A DNA stretch of 64,000 bases from Pontibacter actiniarum (GCF_003585765.1 NZ_CP021235.1:2108001-2172000); one strand, 5' to 3'. Positions 35,987-44,071 are shown, numbered from the stretch's first letter. Numbers and translations: made by a program. The notes: generated by a model not told the origin, from the letters alone.

Positions 35987-37348
35987 ATGGCTAAAGCGTT
36001 TTCCAGAATCCCGATGCTGCTGCTCTTGCTGGTAGTGGCTGCCACGTTCGTGTTTCCTTCTGTGCCACAGGTAAAGGAACCTGCTGAGCTAAACCCCGCA
36101 GATACCGCCTGGATGCTGTCTGCCACCGCTCTTGTGCTCATCATGACGCCCGGGCTGGCCTTCTTCTATGGCGGCATGGTGCGCAAAAAGAACGTACTTT
36201 CCACCATGCTGCAAAGCTTTATCTGCATGGCCTTTCTGACGGTGCTGTGGGTGGTGTTTGGCTTTAGCCTGGCCTTTGGTGAGTCTGTTGGCGGAGTGTT
36301 TGGCAACCCCTTCACCTTTTTTATGATGGACGGGGTGATAGACGGTGCGCCCTGGCCGGCAGCCCCTACGATTCCGCTGCTGCTCTTTGCCATGTTCCAG
36401 CTCAAATTTGCCATCATCACGCCTGCGCTTATTACCGGCGCCTTTGCGGAGCGCATCCGCTTTATTTCCTATACCTTGTTTCTTCTGCTGTTCTTCGTTT
36501 TTATCTACGCGCCGCTGGCACACGCCACCTGGCACCCGGACGGGCTTCTGTTTAACCTAGGAGTGCTTGATTTCGCAGGTGGCACTGTGGTGCATATGTC
36601 GGCGGGATGGGCGGCACTGGCCTCTGCCTTGTACCTGAAGCGCCGCCACGAGGTAAGCCATGCCCCGGCGCACACTCCCTACGTAATGCTGGGGACAGGC
36701 TTGCTGTGGTTCGGGTGGTTCGGGTTTAATGCAGGCTCGGCCATGGGAGCTAATCCGCTGTCGGTTGTTGCACTGGCCACCACCACAACCGCCTCGGCCT
36801 CTGCGGCACTGGCCTGGATCTTCTTTGATGCCCTGCGTGGCCGCAAGCCGTCGGCCATGGGTACCTGTATAGGCGCAGTGGTAGGCTTGGTAGCCGTTAC
36901 GCCCGCAGCCGGCTTTGTCACGGTGCCGCACTCGCTGGCCATAGGCGTCATAGCCGCTGTCATCAGCAACCTGGTGGTAGAGTGGCGCACACGCTCCACT
37001 CTGGACGATACGCTGGATGTTTTCCCGTGCCACGGCGTGGGAGGCATGGTCGGGATGCTGCTGACGGGCGTATTTGCCAGCAAGGCCGTAAACCCTGCCA
37101 TTGAGCTTGGCAACGGCCTCGTCTTTGGGGAGTACAGGCTGTTCTTGGTACACCTGGCCGCACTGGCGGGTGTATCGGCGTTTGCTTTTAGCGGCTCCTG
37201 GCTTCTGCTAAGGGTAACCGACAAGATCACTCCGCTACGGGTATCGCGCGAAGAAGAACTGCTGGGCCTGGACCTGAGCCAGCACGACGAGCAGCTGGAG
37301 CACCCGGAGCCGACACAGGCACAAGAGCCGCAAGCAGCCTACTCTTAG
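35987..37348 (+). CDS. amt: Ammonium transporter (Amt/MEP/Rh family)
   Basis: 453 residues: signal-like first helix, then 11 transmembrane helices. Family signatures: DTAWMLSATALVLIMTPGLAFFYGGMVR, DFAGGTVVHMSAGWAALASALYL (pore His), GTGLLWFGWFGFNAGSA and the second pore-His region PCHGVGGMVGMLLTGVFA. It conducts ammonium at the inner membrane. No glnK/PII gene adjoins, unlike the usual amtB-glnK pairing. The C-terminal tail is acidic and Gln/Glu-rich. A terminator follows. Confidence 0.95.
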   Translation: MAKAFSRIPMLLLLLVVAATFVFPSVPQVKEPAELNPADTAWMLSATALVLIMTPGLAFFYGGMVRKKNVLSTMLQSFICMAFLTVLWVVFGFSLAFGESVGGVFGNPFTFFMMDGVIDGAPWPAAPTIPLLLFAMFQLKFAIITPALITGAFAERIRFISYTLFLLLFFVFIYAPLAHATWHPDGLLFNLGVLDFAGGTVVHMSAGWAALASALYLKRRHEVSHAPAHTPYVMLGTGLLWFGWFGFNAGSAMGANPLSVVALATTTTASASAALAWIFFDALRGRKPSAMGTCIGAVVGLVAVTPAAGFVTVPHSLAIGVIAAVISNLVVEWRTRSTLDDTLDVFPCHGVGGMVGMLLTGVFASKAVNPAIELGNGLVFGEYRLFLVHLAALAGVSAFAFSGSWLLLRVTDKITPLRVSREEELLGLDLSQHDEQLEHPEPTQAQEPQAAYS

Positions 37349-37378
37349 AGCCGCACGAAATCTCCGTTTATAGTTTGT

Positions 37379-37428
37379 AACCCCACCCTGGCCTTTTGAC
37401 GGAAGGCCGGCGTGGGGTTTGCCTTTAT
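37379..37428 (+). terminator. Terminator of amt
   Basis: Long stem AACCCCAC...GGCCTT / AAGGCC...GTGGGGTT with a short loop and a T-rich tail (TTTGCCTTTATTTTTT). Confidence 0.85.
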
Positions 37429-37474
37429 TTTTTATACTTTTATACTTTACATCGGACGTACCAAGCAGCCCAAC

Positions 37475-38122
37475 ATGGAAGACAACCACCGAGAACTCCT
37501 GCACCAACGCTTCCCTCAGTTCGAAGCGCCGCTCCTGCATGACATCGAAAGCCAAAGCACCATCCGCAGCTTCTCCGAAGGCGAACAGATGATTCGCACC
37601 GGGCAGTACCTGCGCTCCTCTCTCCTGCTGCTAAGCGGCCTGATGAAAATCTACCGCGAAGATGACGAGGGCAACGAGTTTCTGATGTACTACGTGGAGC
37701 CCGGCAACGCCTGCGCCCTCTCCATGATGTGCACCGCCCGCAACGAAAAAAGCCAGGTGATGGCCAGGGCGGTGCAGGAATCAGAAGCCGTGCTGGTGCC
37801 ACAGCACCTGACGGAACAGTGGCTGGGCAAGTATAAAAGCTGGCACAACTTTGTGATCGGCTCTTACCGCCAGCGCTTCGAGGAGCTGCTGCTCACCCTG
37901 GACAGTATCGCCTTTAAAGCACTGGACGAGCGCCTGGTCTTTTACCTGCGCCGGCACCTGCAAACGCTCGGGCCGGAGGTTAGGCTCTCCCACCAGCAAA
38001 TAGCCACCGACCTGAACAGCTCCCGCGAGGTTATCTCACGGCTGCTCAAAAAGCTGGAGCAGCGCGGTGCCCTGGCACTCCACCGCAGCCACATCGAAAT
38101 AAAGAACCTGGAAATGACATAG
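37475..38122 (+). CDS. Crp/Fnr-family transcriptional regulator
   Basis: 215 residues from ATG 37475 (MEDNHRELLH); the frame extends to 37412 across the amt terminator and is rejected. N-terminal cyclic-nucleotide-binding-like beta roll (about 20-130; FSEGEQMIRTGQYLRSSLLLLSGLMKIY) and a C-terminal winged helix (about 150-210) with recognition region LSHQQIATDLNSSREVISRLLKKLEQRGAL. There is no Cys cluster for Fe-S, so it is not a classical Fnr; only CALSMMC-type cysteines occur in the sensor domain. It precedes the TauE/SafE and MBL-rhodanese genes, both of which carry matching CRP-like operators, so it is their probable activator. Confidence 0.92.
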   Translation: MEDNHRELLHQRFPQFEAPLLHDIESQSTIRSFSEGEQMIRTGQYLRSSLLLLSGLMKIYREDDEGNEFLMYYVEPGNACALSMMCTARNEKSQVMARAVQESEAVLVPQHLTEQWLGKYKSWHNFVIGSYRQRFEELLLTLDSIAFKALDERLVFYLRRHLQTLGPEVRLSHQQIATDLNSSREVISRLLKKLEQRGALALHRSHIEIKNLEMT

Positions 38123-38145
38123 CCACCCTCACCTGGCCAGGCTGT

Positions 38146-38159
38146 GTGACACATGTCAC
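38146..38159 (+). promoter_or_regulatory. CRP-like operator upstream of the TauE/SafE gene
   Basis: Inverted repeat GTGACAcaTGTCAC, fitting the CRP form TGTGA-N6-TCACc. Exactly 30 bases separate its end from the end of the -7 element TACCTTTG (38182-38189). Same sequence class and same spacing as the site at 39123. No -33 TTG is present, as expected for activator-dependent initiation. Confidence 0.7.
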
Positions 38160-38181
38160 CGACACCGGCCGTACATACCCG

Positions 38182-38189
38182 TACCTTTG
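38182..38189 (+). promoter_or_regulatory. -7 element (TACCTTTG) of the TauE/SafE gene
   Basis: Perfect TAnnTTTG; predicted start of transcription near 38193, which gives an untranslated leader of about 118 bases before ATG 38311. Confidence 0.65.
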
Positions 38190-38310
38190 TACCAGAGCAT
38201 GTAAAAGCTTTGTTGCTGACCGCGCAAATGCGGGCTTCAGAATACTGAGAATACTCTGTACAGCTCAAAGGCTACGTTTAAAATATGCGCTCCCTTTAAA
38301 CACAACCTCT

Positions 38311-39111
38311 ATGGAAATTTTAGGATATCTGGCTGCCATTTTCATCGGCCTATCGCTGGGCTTAACAGGAAGCGGCGGCTCTATACTTACCGTACCGATC
38401 CTGGTGTACCTCATGCGGCTGAACCCGGTCATCTCCACCGCATACTCGCTGTTTGTGGTGGGGCTCACGAGCATGGTCGGCAGCTTCAACTTTTACCGCA
38501 AAGGGCTGGTAAACTTCCAGACGGCCGTTATTTTCGGTGCTCCGTCGCTGCTCACAGTGTTTCTGACGCGGCGTTACGTAGTGCCCGCCATCCCCGAGGA
38601 TGTTGTTACGCTTTTCGGGCTTCACATCACCAAAGGCATCCTGCTGATGATCCTGTTTGCCGTTCTGATGGTGCTGGCCTCGTTCAGCATGATCCGGAAG
38701 AACAACTACAAGCCTGCCCCGGCCGGCCGGGAGGAGCAGGAGACCAGTTACCTGCCCGTGTTGCTGCAGGGCACGGGAGTTGGCTTTATTTCGGGCTTAG
38801 TGGGGGCCGGCGGGGGCTTTCTCATCATTCCGGCGCTGGTGCTCTTTACCGGCCTCGACATGAAGATGGCCGTTGGCACATCGCTTTTCATTATAGCGGC
38901 CAACTCCCTGCTGGGCTTTGTAGGCGATATTTTCAACTATGATATCAACTGGAGCTTTCTGATGACCTTCTCTGCCCTCTCGGTGTTGGGTATTTTCATC
39001 GGGTCAGCGCTCTCCAACCACATCAGGGGCGAGAAGCTGAAGCGTGGCTTTGGCTGGTTTGTGCTCGCCATGGGCGTTTACATTCTCATACGGGAGTTGT
39101 TTCTGCACTAG
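38311..39111 (+). CDS. TauE/SafE-family sulfite/sulfoacetate exporter-like permease
   Basis: 266 residues from ATG 38311 (MEILGYLAAIF); the longer frame from 38146 would start inside the operator and promoter and is rejected. About eight transmembrane helices in two repeats, with the family motifs GLSLGLTGSGGSILTVPILVYL and GVGFISGLVGAGGGFLIIPALVLFTGLDMKMAVGTSL. Family members move sulfite or other sulfur oxyanions across the inner membrane. Together with the following persulfide-handling MBL-rhodanese protein it suggests sulfur detoxification: the sulfite made from persulfide is exported. Confidence 0.92.
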   Translation: MEILGYLAAIFIGLSLGLTGSGGSILTVPILVYLMRLNPVISTAYSLFVVGLTSMVGSFNFYRKGLVNFQTAVIFGAPSLLTVFLTRRYVVPAIPEDVVTLFGLHITKGILLMILFAVLMVLASFSMIRKNNYKPAPAGREEQETSYLPVLLQGTGVGFISGLVGAGGGFLIIPALVLFTGLDMKMAVGTSLFIIAANSLLGFVGDIFNYDINWSFLMTFSALSVLGIFIGSALSNHIRGEKLKRGFGWFVLAMGVYILIRELFLH

Positions 39112-39122
39112 CCCTCCTCCCG

Positions 39123-39136
39123 GTGACAAAGGTCAC
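39123..39136 (+). promoter_or_regulatory. CRP-like operator upstream of the MBL-rhodanese gene
   Basis: GTGACaaagGTCAC, 12 of 14 bases identical to the operator at 38146-38159. Its end is 30 bases from the end of the -7-like element GATATTTG (39159-39166), the same distance as at the first site. The match places the site centre near -40, the class II activator position. Confidence 0.7.
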
Positions 39137-39194
39137 TGTGCATCAAAATTATTATGCCGATATTTGCAATGATCATCAAAAACTACCGAAGACC

Positions 39195-40607
39195 ATGAAA
39201 GTAGAACAGATTTATACCGGATGCCTGGCGCAAGGGGCTTACTACATCGAAAGCAAAGGAGAAGTAGCCATTGTGGACCCCCTGCGCGAGATAAAACCGT
39301 ACCTGGACAAGGCTGAAAAGGACGGTGCCAGCATTAAGTACGTCCTGGAGACGCACTTCCACGCGGATTTTGTATCCGGGCACGTGGACCTGGCCAAGGC
39401 TACCGGTGCAGAAATCGTTTTCGGCCCCAACGCGCAACCGGCCTTCGCGGCCCGCATCGCTGCGGACGGGGAGGAACTGAAGGTGGGGGATGTCACAATT
39501 AAGGTTCTGCACACGCCGGGCCACACCATGGAGTCAACCACTTACCTGCTAAAGGATGAGCAGGGCAAGGACTACGCGATCTTCACCGGTGACACGCTCT
39601 TTATCGGAGATGTGGGCCGCCCGGACCTGGCCGTAAAATCGGACCTGACGGAAGAGCAGCTGGCGCAGTACCTGTACCAGTCTCTGCGCAACAAGATCAT
39701 GCCTTTAGCCGATGAGGTGATCGTGTACCCGGCCCATGGCGCGGGATCTGCCTGCGGCAAGAACATGAGCAAGGAAACCAGCGATACCCTGGGCAACCAA
39801 AAGAAAAACAATTACGCCCTGCGCACCGACATGACGCAGGATGAGTTTGTGAAAGAGGTCACGGCAGGCTTACTCCCCCCCCCGGGCTACTTTCCGTTTA
39901 ACGTGCAGATGAACCGCGACGGGTACGAAAGTATAGATAAGGTGATGCAGCAGGGGCTACAGGCACTCTCTCCGGAGGCTTTTGAGGCGGCAGCCAATGA
40001 AACCGGGGCACTGGTGCTGGATACGCGCAAGCCGCAGGACTTCGCCAAAGCCTTTATCCCGAACGCCATCAACATCGGCATTGATGGGGGGTTTGCCCCG
40101 TGGGTAGGCGCGTTGATCCCGGACATCAAGCAGCCAATCCTTTTCCTGGCCGAGGAGGGCCGCGAGGAAGAGGTGGTGACACGCCTTGCCCGCGTCGGCT
40201 TCGACCACGCGCTGGGCTACCTGAAAGGGGGCATGGAGGCCTGGAGGGCAGCCGGCAAAGAGGTTGACACCATTGTCTCCATACCTGCCCAGGAGCTGGC
40301 CAAGCGTTACACGGAAGACAAGGACATTGCCATTGTAGATGTGCGCAAGCCGGGAGAGTTCCAGGCTGAGCACCTGGAGACAGCCGCGCCCCACCCGCTC
40401 GATTACCTGAATGAGCAGCTGTCCGAACTTCCGAAAGACAAAACGCTGTACATACACTGCGCTGGCGGCTACCGCTCCATGATTGCCGCTTCTATACTGA
40501 AAGCGCGCGGCTTCGATAACCTGGTAGACGTGCAGGGAGGGTACAAGGCCATTGCAGAAACTAATATGCCCCGCACCAGCTTCGTGTGCCCAAGCACTCT
40601 GAAATAG
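39195..40607 (+). CDS. MBL-fold hydrolase with two rhodanese domains (persulfide dioxygenase-like)
   Basis: 470 residues from ATG 39195 (MKVEQIYTGC); the GTG at 39123 lies in the operator. The metallo-beta-lactamase domain (1-235) is of the ETHE1/glyoxalase II type: H54-x-H56-x-D58-F in THFHADF, then His63, HTPGH and FTGDTLFIGD. The fourth ligand position of the canonical HxHxDH is Phe. Two rhodanese domains follow: the first (about 270-360) has no active-site Cys (LAEEGRE instead), while the second (about 375-465) has Cys422 in HCAGGYRS. Family members couple persulfide oxidation to sulfur transfer. Start supported by the Crp site and promoter upstream. Confidence 0.92.
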   Translation: MKVEQIYTGCLAQGAYYIESKGEVAIVDPLREIKPYLDKAEKDGASIKYVLETHFHADFVSGHVDLAKATGAEIVFGPNAQPAFAARIAADGEELKVGDVTIKVLHTPGHTMESTTYLLKDEQGKDYAIFTGDTLFIGDVGRPDLAVKSDLTEEQLAQYLYQSLRNKIMPLADEVIVYPAHGAGSACGKNMSKETSDTLGNQKKNNYALRTDMTQDEFVKEVTAGLLPPPGYFPFNVQMNRDGYESIDKVMQQGLQALSPEAFEAAANETGALVLDTRKPQDFAKAFIPNAINIGIDGGFAPWVGALIPDIKQPILFLAEEGREEEVVTRLARVGFDHALGYLKGGMEAWRAAGKEVDTIVSIPAQELAKRYTEDKDIAIVDVRKPGEFQAEHLETAAPHPLDYLNEQLSELPKDKTLYIHCAGGYRSMIAASILKARGFDNLVDVQGGYKAIAETNMPRTSFVCPSTLK

Positions 40608-40628
40608 CAGCTGCTTACAGGCTTACTT

Positions 40629-40674
40629 AAAGTATAAAGCCGGCGATAGAATTCTATCACCGGCTTTATACTTT
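40629..40674. terminator. 46-base near-perfect palindrome, bidirectional terminator
   Basis: AAAGTATAAAGCCGG on the left pairs with CCGGCTTTATACTTT on the right, enclosing the palindromic core GATAGAATTCTATC; only one C/A pair breaks the symmetry. It lies between the convergent MBL-rhodanese and AraC genes. Its arms are built from AAGTATA/TATACTT heptamers, and a further TATACTT follows at 40674-40680. Confidence 0.8.
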
Positions 40675-40749
40675 ATACTTGACCTGCAGCACAAAAATAG
40701 CCAGGTCAGCTGCCCGGGCTATACTTGCCAGCGGGTTGCCGCTAGCTTA

Positions 40750-41328
40750 TCAGCCCTGCACTTTATCCAGGGTGGTGCGCTTATCCGTTTTAACCTGTTT
40801 AAAGTGGCTTGGCGTAAGGCCGGTAACCTTCTTAAACTGGCTGGATAGGTGGGCTACACTGCTGTAGCCAAGCTCGTACGCGATTTCCTTTAGGCTCAGC
40901 TCATCGTAAACCAGCAACTCCTTTACCCGCTCAATGCGCTGCAGAATCAGGTACTTCTCTATGGTGGTGCCTTCAAAGGAGGAGAACAGGGAGCTGATAT
41001 AGTTATAGTCCAGGCCAACCTTCTCGGCTATGTAGTCCGACGTGTTCACGTGCAGCTCCTGCTCCCCTGTTCTGTGCACCAGTTCTATGATGGCCAGCTT
41101 TACCTTTTCGATCAGCTGTGTCTTCCGGTCGTCCAGCAGCTCAAACCCATTGCTCTGCAGCACCTCCCGGACCTCCTCCATGTTCAGCTGATCCTTATCG
41201 CTGGCCAGTTCGGCCTCTCCCAGCCCAACCTGCAACACCGTGTAGCCCAGGCGCTGTAGCTCTTCTGCCACCACACGCTTGCAGCGGTCGCACACCATAT
41301 TTTTTATGTAGATTTTTATACTTGCCAT
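40750..41328 (-). CDS. AraC-family regulator with N-terminal HMA-like (CxxC) domain
   Basis: 192 residues from the ATG at 41328 (MASIKIYIKN); eight more in-frame residues upstream are not conserved-looking. Residues 1-70 resemble a heavy-metal-associated fold with Cys13-x2-Cys16 (MVCDRCKRVV) and the usual GY/VGLGEAEL strand. Residues about 90-185 are two AraC helix-turn-helix units (SDYIAEKVGLDYNYISSLF; LKEIAYELGYSSVAHLSSQFKKVTGLTPSHFK). I infer that a metal ion or a thiol/persulfide bound at CxxC switches DNA binding. It converges on the MBL-rhodanese gene, whose sulfur chemistry suits such a sensor. Confidence 0.88.
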   Translation of the reverse strand: MASIKIYIKNMVCDRCKRVVAEELQRLGYTVLQVGLGEAELASDKDQLNMEEVREVLQSNGFELLDDRKTQLIEKVKLAIIELVHRTGEQELHVNTSDYIAEKVGLDYNYISSLFSSFEGTTIEKYLILQRIERVKELLVYDELSLKEIAYELGYSSVAHLSSQFKKVTGLTPSHFKQVKTDKRTTLDKVQG

Positions 41329-41491
41329 GCCGTAAAAATAAGAAACTGCCATAGGTAATAACGCTCCTTTGCTAATAATTTATTCCCCAACCCCCACACC
41401 ACAAGCTGCATACGCCCGCCCGCACTAAACTAAAAAAGCACGCCTGGCAATAAGCTGCACTATACCTTGTTCTAAATACACTGTTGTTGCT

Positions 41492-41499
41492 TATTTTTG
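41492..41499 (+). promoter_or_regulatory. -7 element (TATTTTTG) of the small STAS/SEC14-like gene
   Basis: Perfect TAnnTTTG with CTTG 22 bases upstream. It overlaps the TTG at 41497 that would open the longest frame, so the true start must lie downstream. Confidence 0.6.
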
Positions 41500-41517
41500 T
41501 GCCTGATGCTTCCTTCT

Positions 41518-41922
41518 ATGATACCTCCTCCTCCCGACTTCCTCCAGATACATGTTGCAGAAGAAGGCCGCCTGCTGCATTCGGAGTGGCTGCGCAGCAC
41601 CAGTAGCCCGGAGTACAGAACGGGCCTGTGCTACATACAGCGCCTCATTATTCAGCGTGATATCAACCTTTGGCTGGTGGACTCACGCAAGCTTGCCCAC
41701 ATCACGTTTGAGGACCAGCAGTGGCTCAAGAGGGAGCTGGTTCCGGGCCTGCTGCACGGCAACCTCAGCAAAGTTGGCCGGGTGGTGCAGCCTGATGTGT
41801 TTACCTATATCTCTTTTGAGCAGGTAATAGAGAAGGCACAGAGCGAGTACAGCCTCAAAACGCAAATAGAGCAGTTTACCTCCATAGAGGCGGCACTTAG
41901 CTGGCTGTTCCTGCAGGACTAA
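41518..41922 (+). CDS. Small STAS/SEC14-like protein of unknown function
   Basis: 134 residues from ATG 41518 (MIPPPPDFLQ); ATG 41506 is possible but nearly leaderless. No signal peptide or membrane helix. The alternating strand-helix pattern (YIQRLIIQRDINLWLVDSRKLAHITFEDQQWLKRELVPGL) resembles SpoIIAA/STAS-SEC14-like proteins common in Cytophagales. No catalytic residues recognised. It ends 1 base before the converging pirin gene. Could serve as a small regulatory or ligand-binding module; function unknown. Confidence 0.7.
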   Translation: MIPPPPDFLQIHVAEEGRLLHSEWLRSTSSPEYRTGLCYIQRLIIQRDINLWLVDSRKLAHITFEDQQWLKRELVPGLLHGNLSKVGRVVQPDVFTYISFEQVIEKAQSEYSLKTQIEQFTSIEAALSWLFLQD

Positions 41923-41923
41923 C

Positions 41924-42787
41924 CTAGTCTTCGATCAGTATGCCCATCTTGCCCATCTGGTAATCGCGCATTGCCTGCATAAGCTGCGTTTCGGTGTTCA
42001 TCACAAAAGGGCCGTTGGCGACCACCGGTTCTCCCAAGGGTTTACCCGCCATCAGCAGGGCCCGGGTGTCTTCCTTTGCCGTTACGGTGATACTTTCCCC
42101 GTCCTGGTTAAACACCACCTGGTGCAGCCCCTCCACCAAGCCAAAACCCTTTAGTTGCAGCGCACCGTCCAGCAGGTACAGAAAGGCGTTGTAGTCCTGC
42201 GGCAGCGGCAGCGTGTAGCCAGCCCCGGCTTGTAGCGTCAGCCGCAGCGCCAGCACCGGCGAAACAGTGGCTATTGGCCCTCTCACACCTTCGAAGGTGC
42301 CGGCTACAACCTGTATTTTCACACCTTCAGACTCGACCACGGGGGTATCCTGCTCCTGCAGCGGCATGTAGGCCGGCTGATCCATTTTATTAGCTGCGGG
42401 AGTGTTTACCCACAGCTGCACGATCTCCTGCACTCCCCCGTGTGACATGATGTCGCTGGGCGGCCGCTCGCTGTGCACAACCCCGCGGCCTGCGTTCATC
42501 CACTGCGTGCCGCCGGCGTACACCACGCTGTTGTTACCCCTCGAGTCCCGGTGGTGCACGCCGCCACGGTACACAAAGGTAACCGGCGAAAAGCCCCGGT
42601 GCGGATGCGGCCCCACGCCCGTTTTACGGGGCACTACCCCTTTGGGCATTTCAGTAACGTGGTGGTGCAGCAGCAGGAACGGATCTATCTGGGCTACTTG
42701 CTGCGTCGGGAAAGGCTGCCGTACGGGCATGCCGCCCATATCCACGGTTTCGGCGTAAAGCAAGCGGGCCACGGTTCTGTCTTCCAT
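41924..42787 (-). CDS. Pirin-family bicupin protein
   Basis: 287 residues. N-terminal cupin with metal ligands in GPHPHRGF, the following VHHRDS and GRGVVHSE; C-terminal cupin lacks ligands, as usual. Pirins bind iron; some act as quercetin 2,3-dioxygenases, others as regulators, and the sequence cannot decide between these. The promoter is expected in the 80 bases before 42787, just after the terminator of the upstream response regulator gene. Confidence 0.92.
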   Translation of the reverse strand: MEDRTVARLLYAETVDMGGMPVRQPFPTQQVAQIDPFLLLHHHVTEMPKGVVPRKTGVGPHPHRGFSPVTFVYRGGVHHRDSRGNNSVVYAGGTQWMNAGRGVVHSERPPSDIMSHGGVQEIVQLWVNTPAANKMDQPAYMPLQEQDTPVVESEGVKIQVVAGTFEGVRGPIATVSPVLALRLTLQAGAGYTLPLPQDYNAFLYLLDGALQLKGFGLVEGLHQVVFNQDGESITVTAKEDTRALLMAGKPLGEPVVANGPFVMNTETQLMQAMRDYQMGKMGILIED

Positions 42788-42869
42788 ATCATCTATGTAG
42801 TTTAATACTGTAAAACAGGTTACAAGAGCATATGTTTCATCTTTGCTTCTGCCGCCGACACGATGGGCG

Positions 42870-42922
42870 GCGCTGCAACAGAAAGGGCCGGTACTACTTA
42901 CCGGCCCTTTCTGTTGCAGCGC
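42870..42922 (-). terminator. Terminator of the NarL-type response regulator gene
   Basis: Perfect 22-bp inverted repeat (GCGCTGCAACAGAAAGGGCC... and its complement) with a 9-base loop (TACTACTTA). It lies 9 bases after the response regulator stop on the minus strand. The stem is unusually long; no separate U-run. Confidence 0.75.
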
Positions 42923-42930
42923 AAATTATA

Positions 42931-43581
42931 CTAGTTGATGATGCCGTTCAGCACCGCGTACTTTATGAGCGCAGCGGTATTCTTGGTGTGGGTTTTCTCC
43001 AGCAGGTTCTGCCGGTGCGTTTCAATGGTGCGTTTGCTGGTGAAGAGCTTTTCGGCGATATCGGCGTTGGTATAGCCTTCTGAAATCAGGTTCAGCACCT
43101 CCAGCTCGCGCTTAGACAGTTCTTTGTGCGGTCTCTCCTTTGGCTGGTCCTGCTGCATGGTATAGCTGGCCTTCCGAAGCAGGTCGAGAGTAACATGGGA
43201 GCTGATATAGGTTGTGCCGTTGGCCACCAGCTTAATCGCCAGCCGCAACTCCTCTTTCCCTGCGTTCTTCAGCACGTATCCCGATGCCCCCAGCTCCATC
43301 ATCTGGTGCACATAGCGCTCATGGTCCAGCATTGACAGCACCAGTACCTTTACATCGGGGTGTTGCTGTTTCACCAGGCGCAGGGCTTCAAAGCCGTCCA
43401 TGTCAGGCATGTTGATGTCCAGCAGCACTACATCCGCTGCCGCATGCCCCAGTATTTCCACCAGCTCTTTGCCGCTGGCCGCCTCCCCCACAATGTCTAC
43501 GCCATCGGGCTGCCCGTCTAACAGTGCCTTCACACCGTCGCGTATCAGCTTATGGTCATCAGCAAGAATCAATCTAACCAT
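42931..43581 (-). CDS. NarL/LuxR-family response regulator
   Basis: 216 residues. Receiver with acidic pair ADDH at 7-10 and phospho-acceptor Asp55 in VVLLDINMPDMDG; LuxR-type helix-turn-helix at about 150-210 (LSKRELEVLNLISEGYTNADIAEKLFTSKRTIETHRQNLLEK). Cytoplasmic DNA-binding regulator. The best local partner is the HisKA_3-type kinase at 44817-46802, which belongs to the kinase class that normally pairs with NarL-type regulators; the two are separated by the STAS genes. Confidence 0.93.
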   Translation of the reverse strand: MVRLILADDHKLIRDGVKALLDGQPDGVDIVGEAASGKELVEILGHAAADVVLLDINMPDMDGFEALRLVKQQHPDVKVLVLSMLDHERYVHQMMELGASGYVLKNAGKEELRLAIKLVANGTTYISSHVTLDLLRKASYTMQQDQPKERPHKELSKRELEVLNLISEGYTNADIAEKLFTSKRTIETHRQNLLEKTHTKNTAALIKYAVLNGIIN

Positions 43582-43912
43582 AGGAGTAATCGTAAGTCTG
43601 TTTCTTTCAATAGTTGATGCAATATTATTTTGTCGTACTGCCTGGTACTGTTTGTGTCACAATAAATTATAAGTGCCTTGCCTGCTCAGCCCTTCCTCCC
43701 TTTAAAAAGGAACAACAGCCCGTCTGCATCGCACCGCAATGGCAAAGCCGATTAAAATAGCACTATAGGTTTTAATACGCTTCAAAATCCGACTATGATC
43801 TCATCAAATATATAATTATTACTACTTAATCATGTTGAAAAACGGGCAAAATCAGTATTAAAACTGTTATATTTACGTGTTTAACACCTGAACTATAGTT
43901 ATTGTAGCTCTT
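43582..43912. other. Divergent intergenic region between response regulator and STAS genes
   Basis: About 330 bases, A/T-rich from 43780 on. It contains a CCTCCCTTTAAAAAGGA segment at about 43690-43710 that may be a degenerate repeat copy. No gene seen. Confidence 0.35.
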
Positions 43913-43920
43913 TATATTTG
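43913..43920 (+). promoter_or_regulatory. Candidate -7 element (TATATTTG) of the STAS gene pair
   Basis: Perfect TAnnTTTG; no clear -33 partner. It lies 13 bases before the first possible ATG (43934) and about 150 before the preferred one. Confidence 0.45.
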
Positions 43921-44071
43921 CATAGGCCTGTAAATGAGCCTGCTCTTTACCCGACGTTCCCCTCTGTTTTCAGCTCGCTCTTCTTTTATCTACCAAAGTA
44001 AAGCCGGCGAAAAAACAAAGGCGCGTGACAGGGACTTAAAGAACCTGATGCGCACGAACCATAAACTAAAA

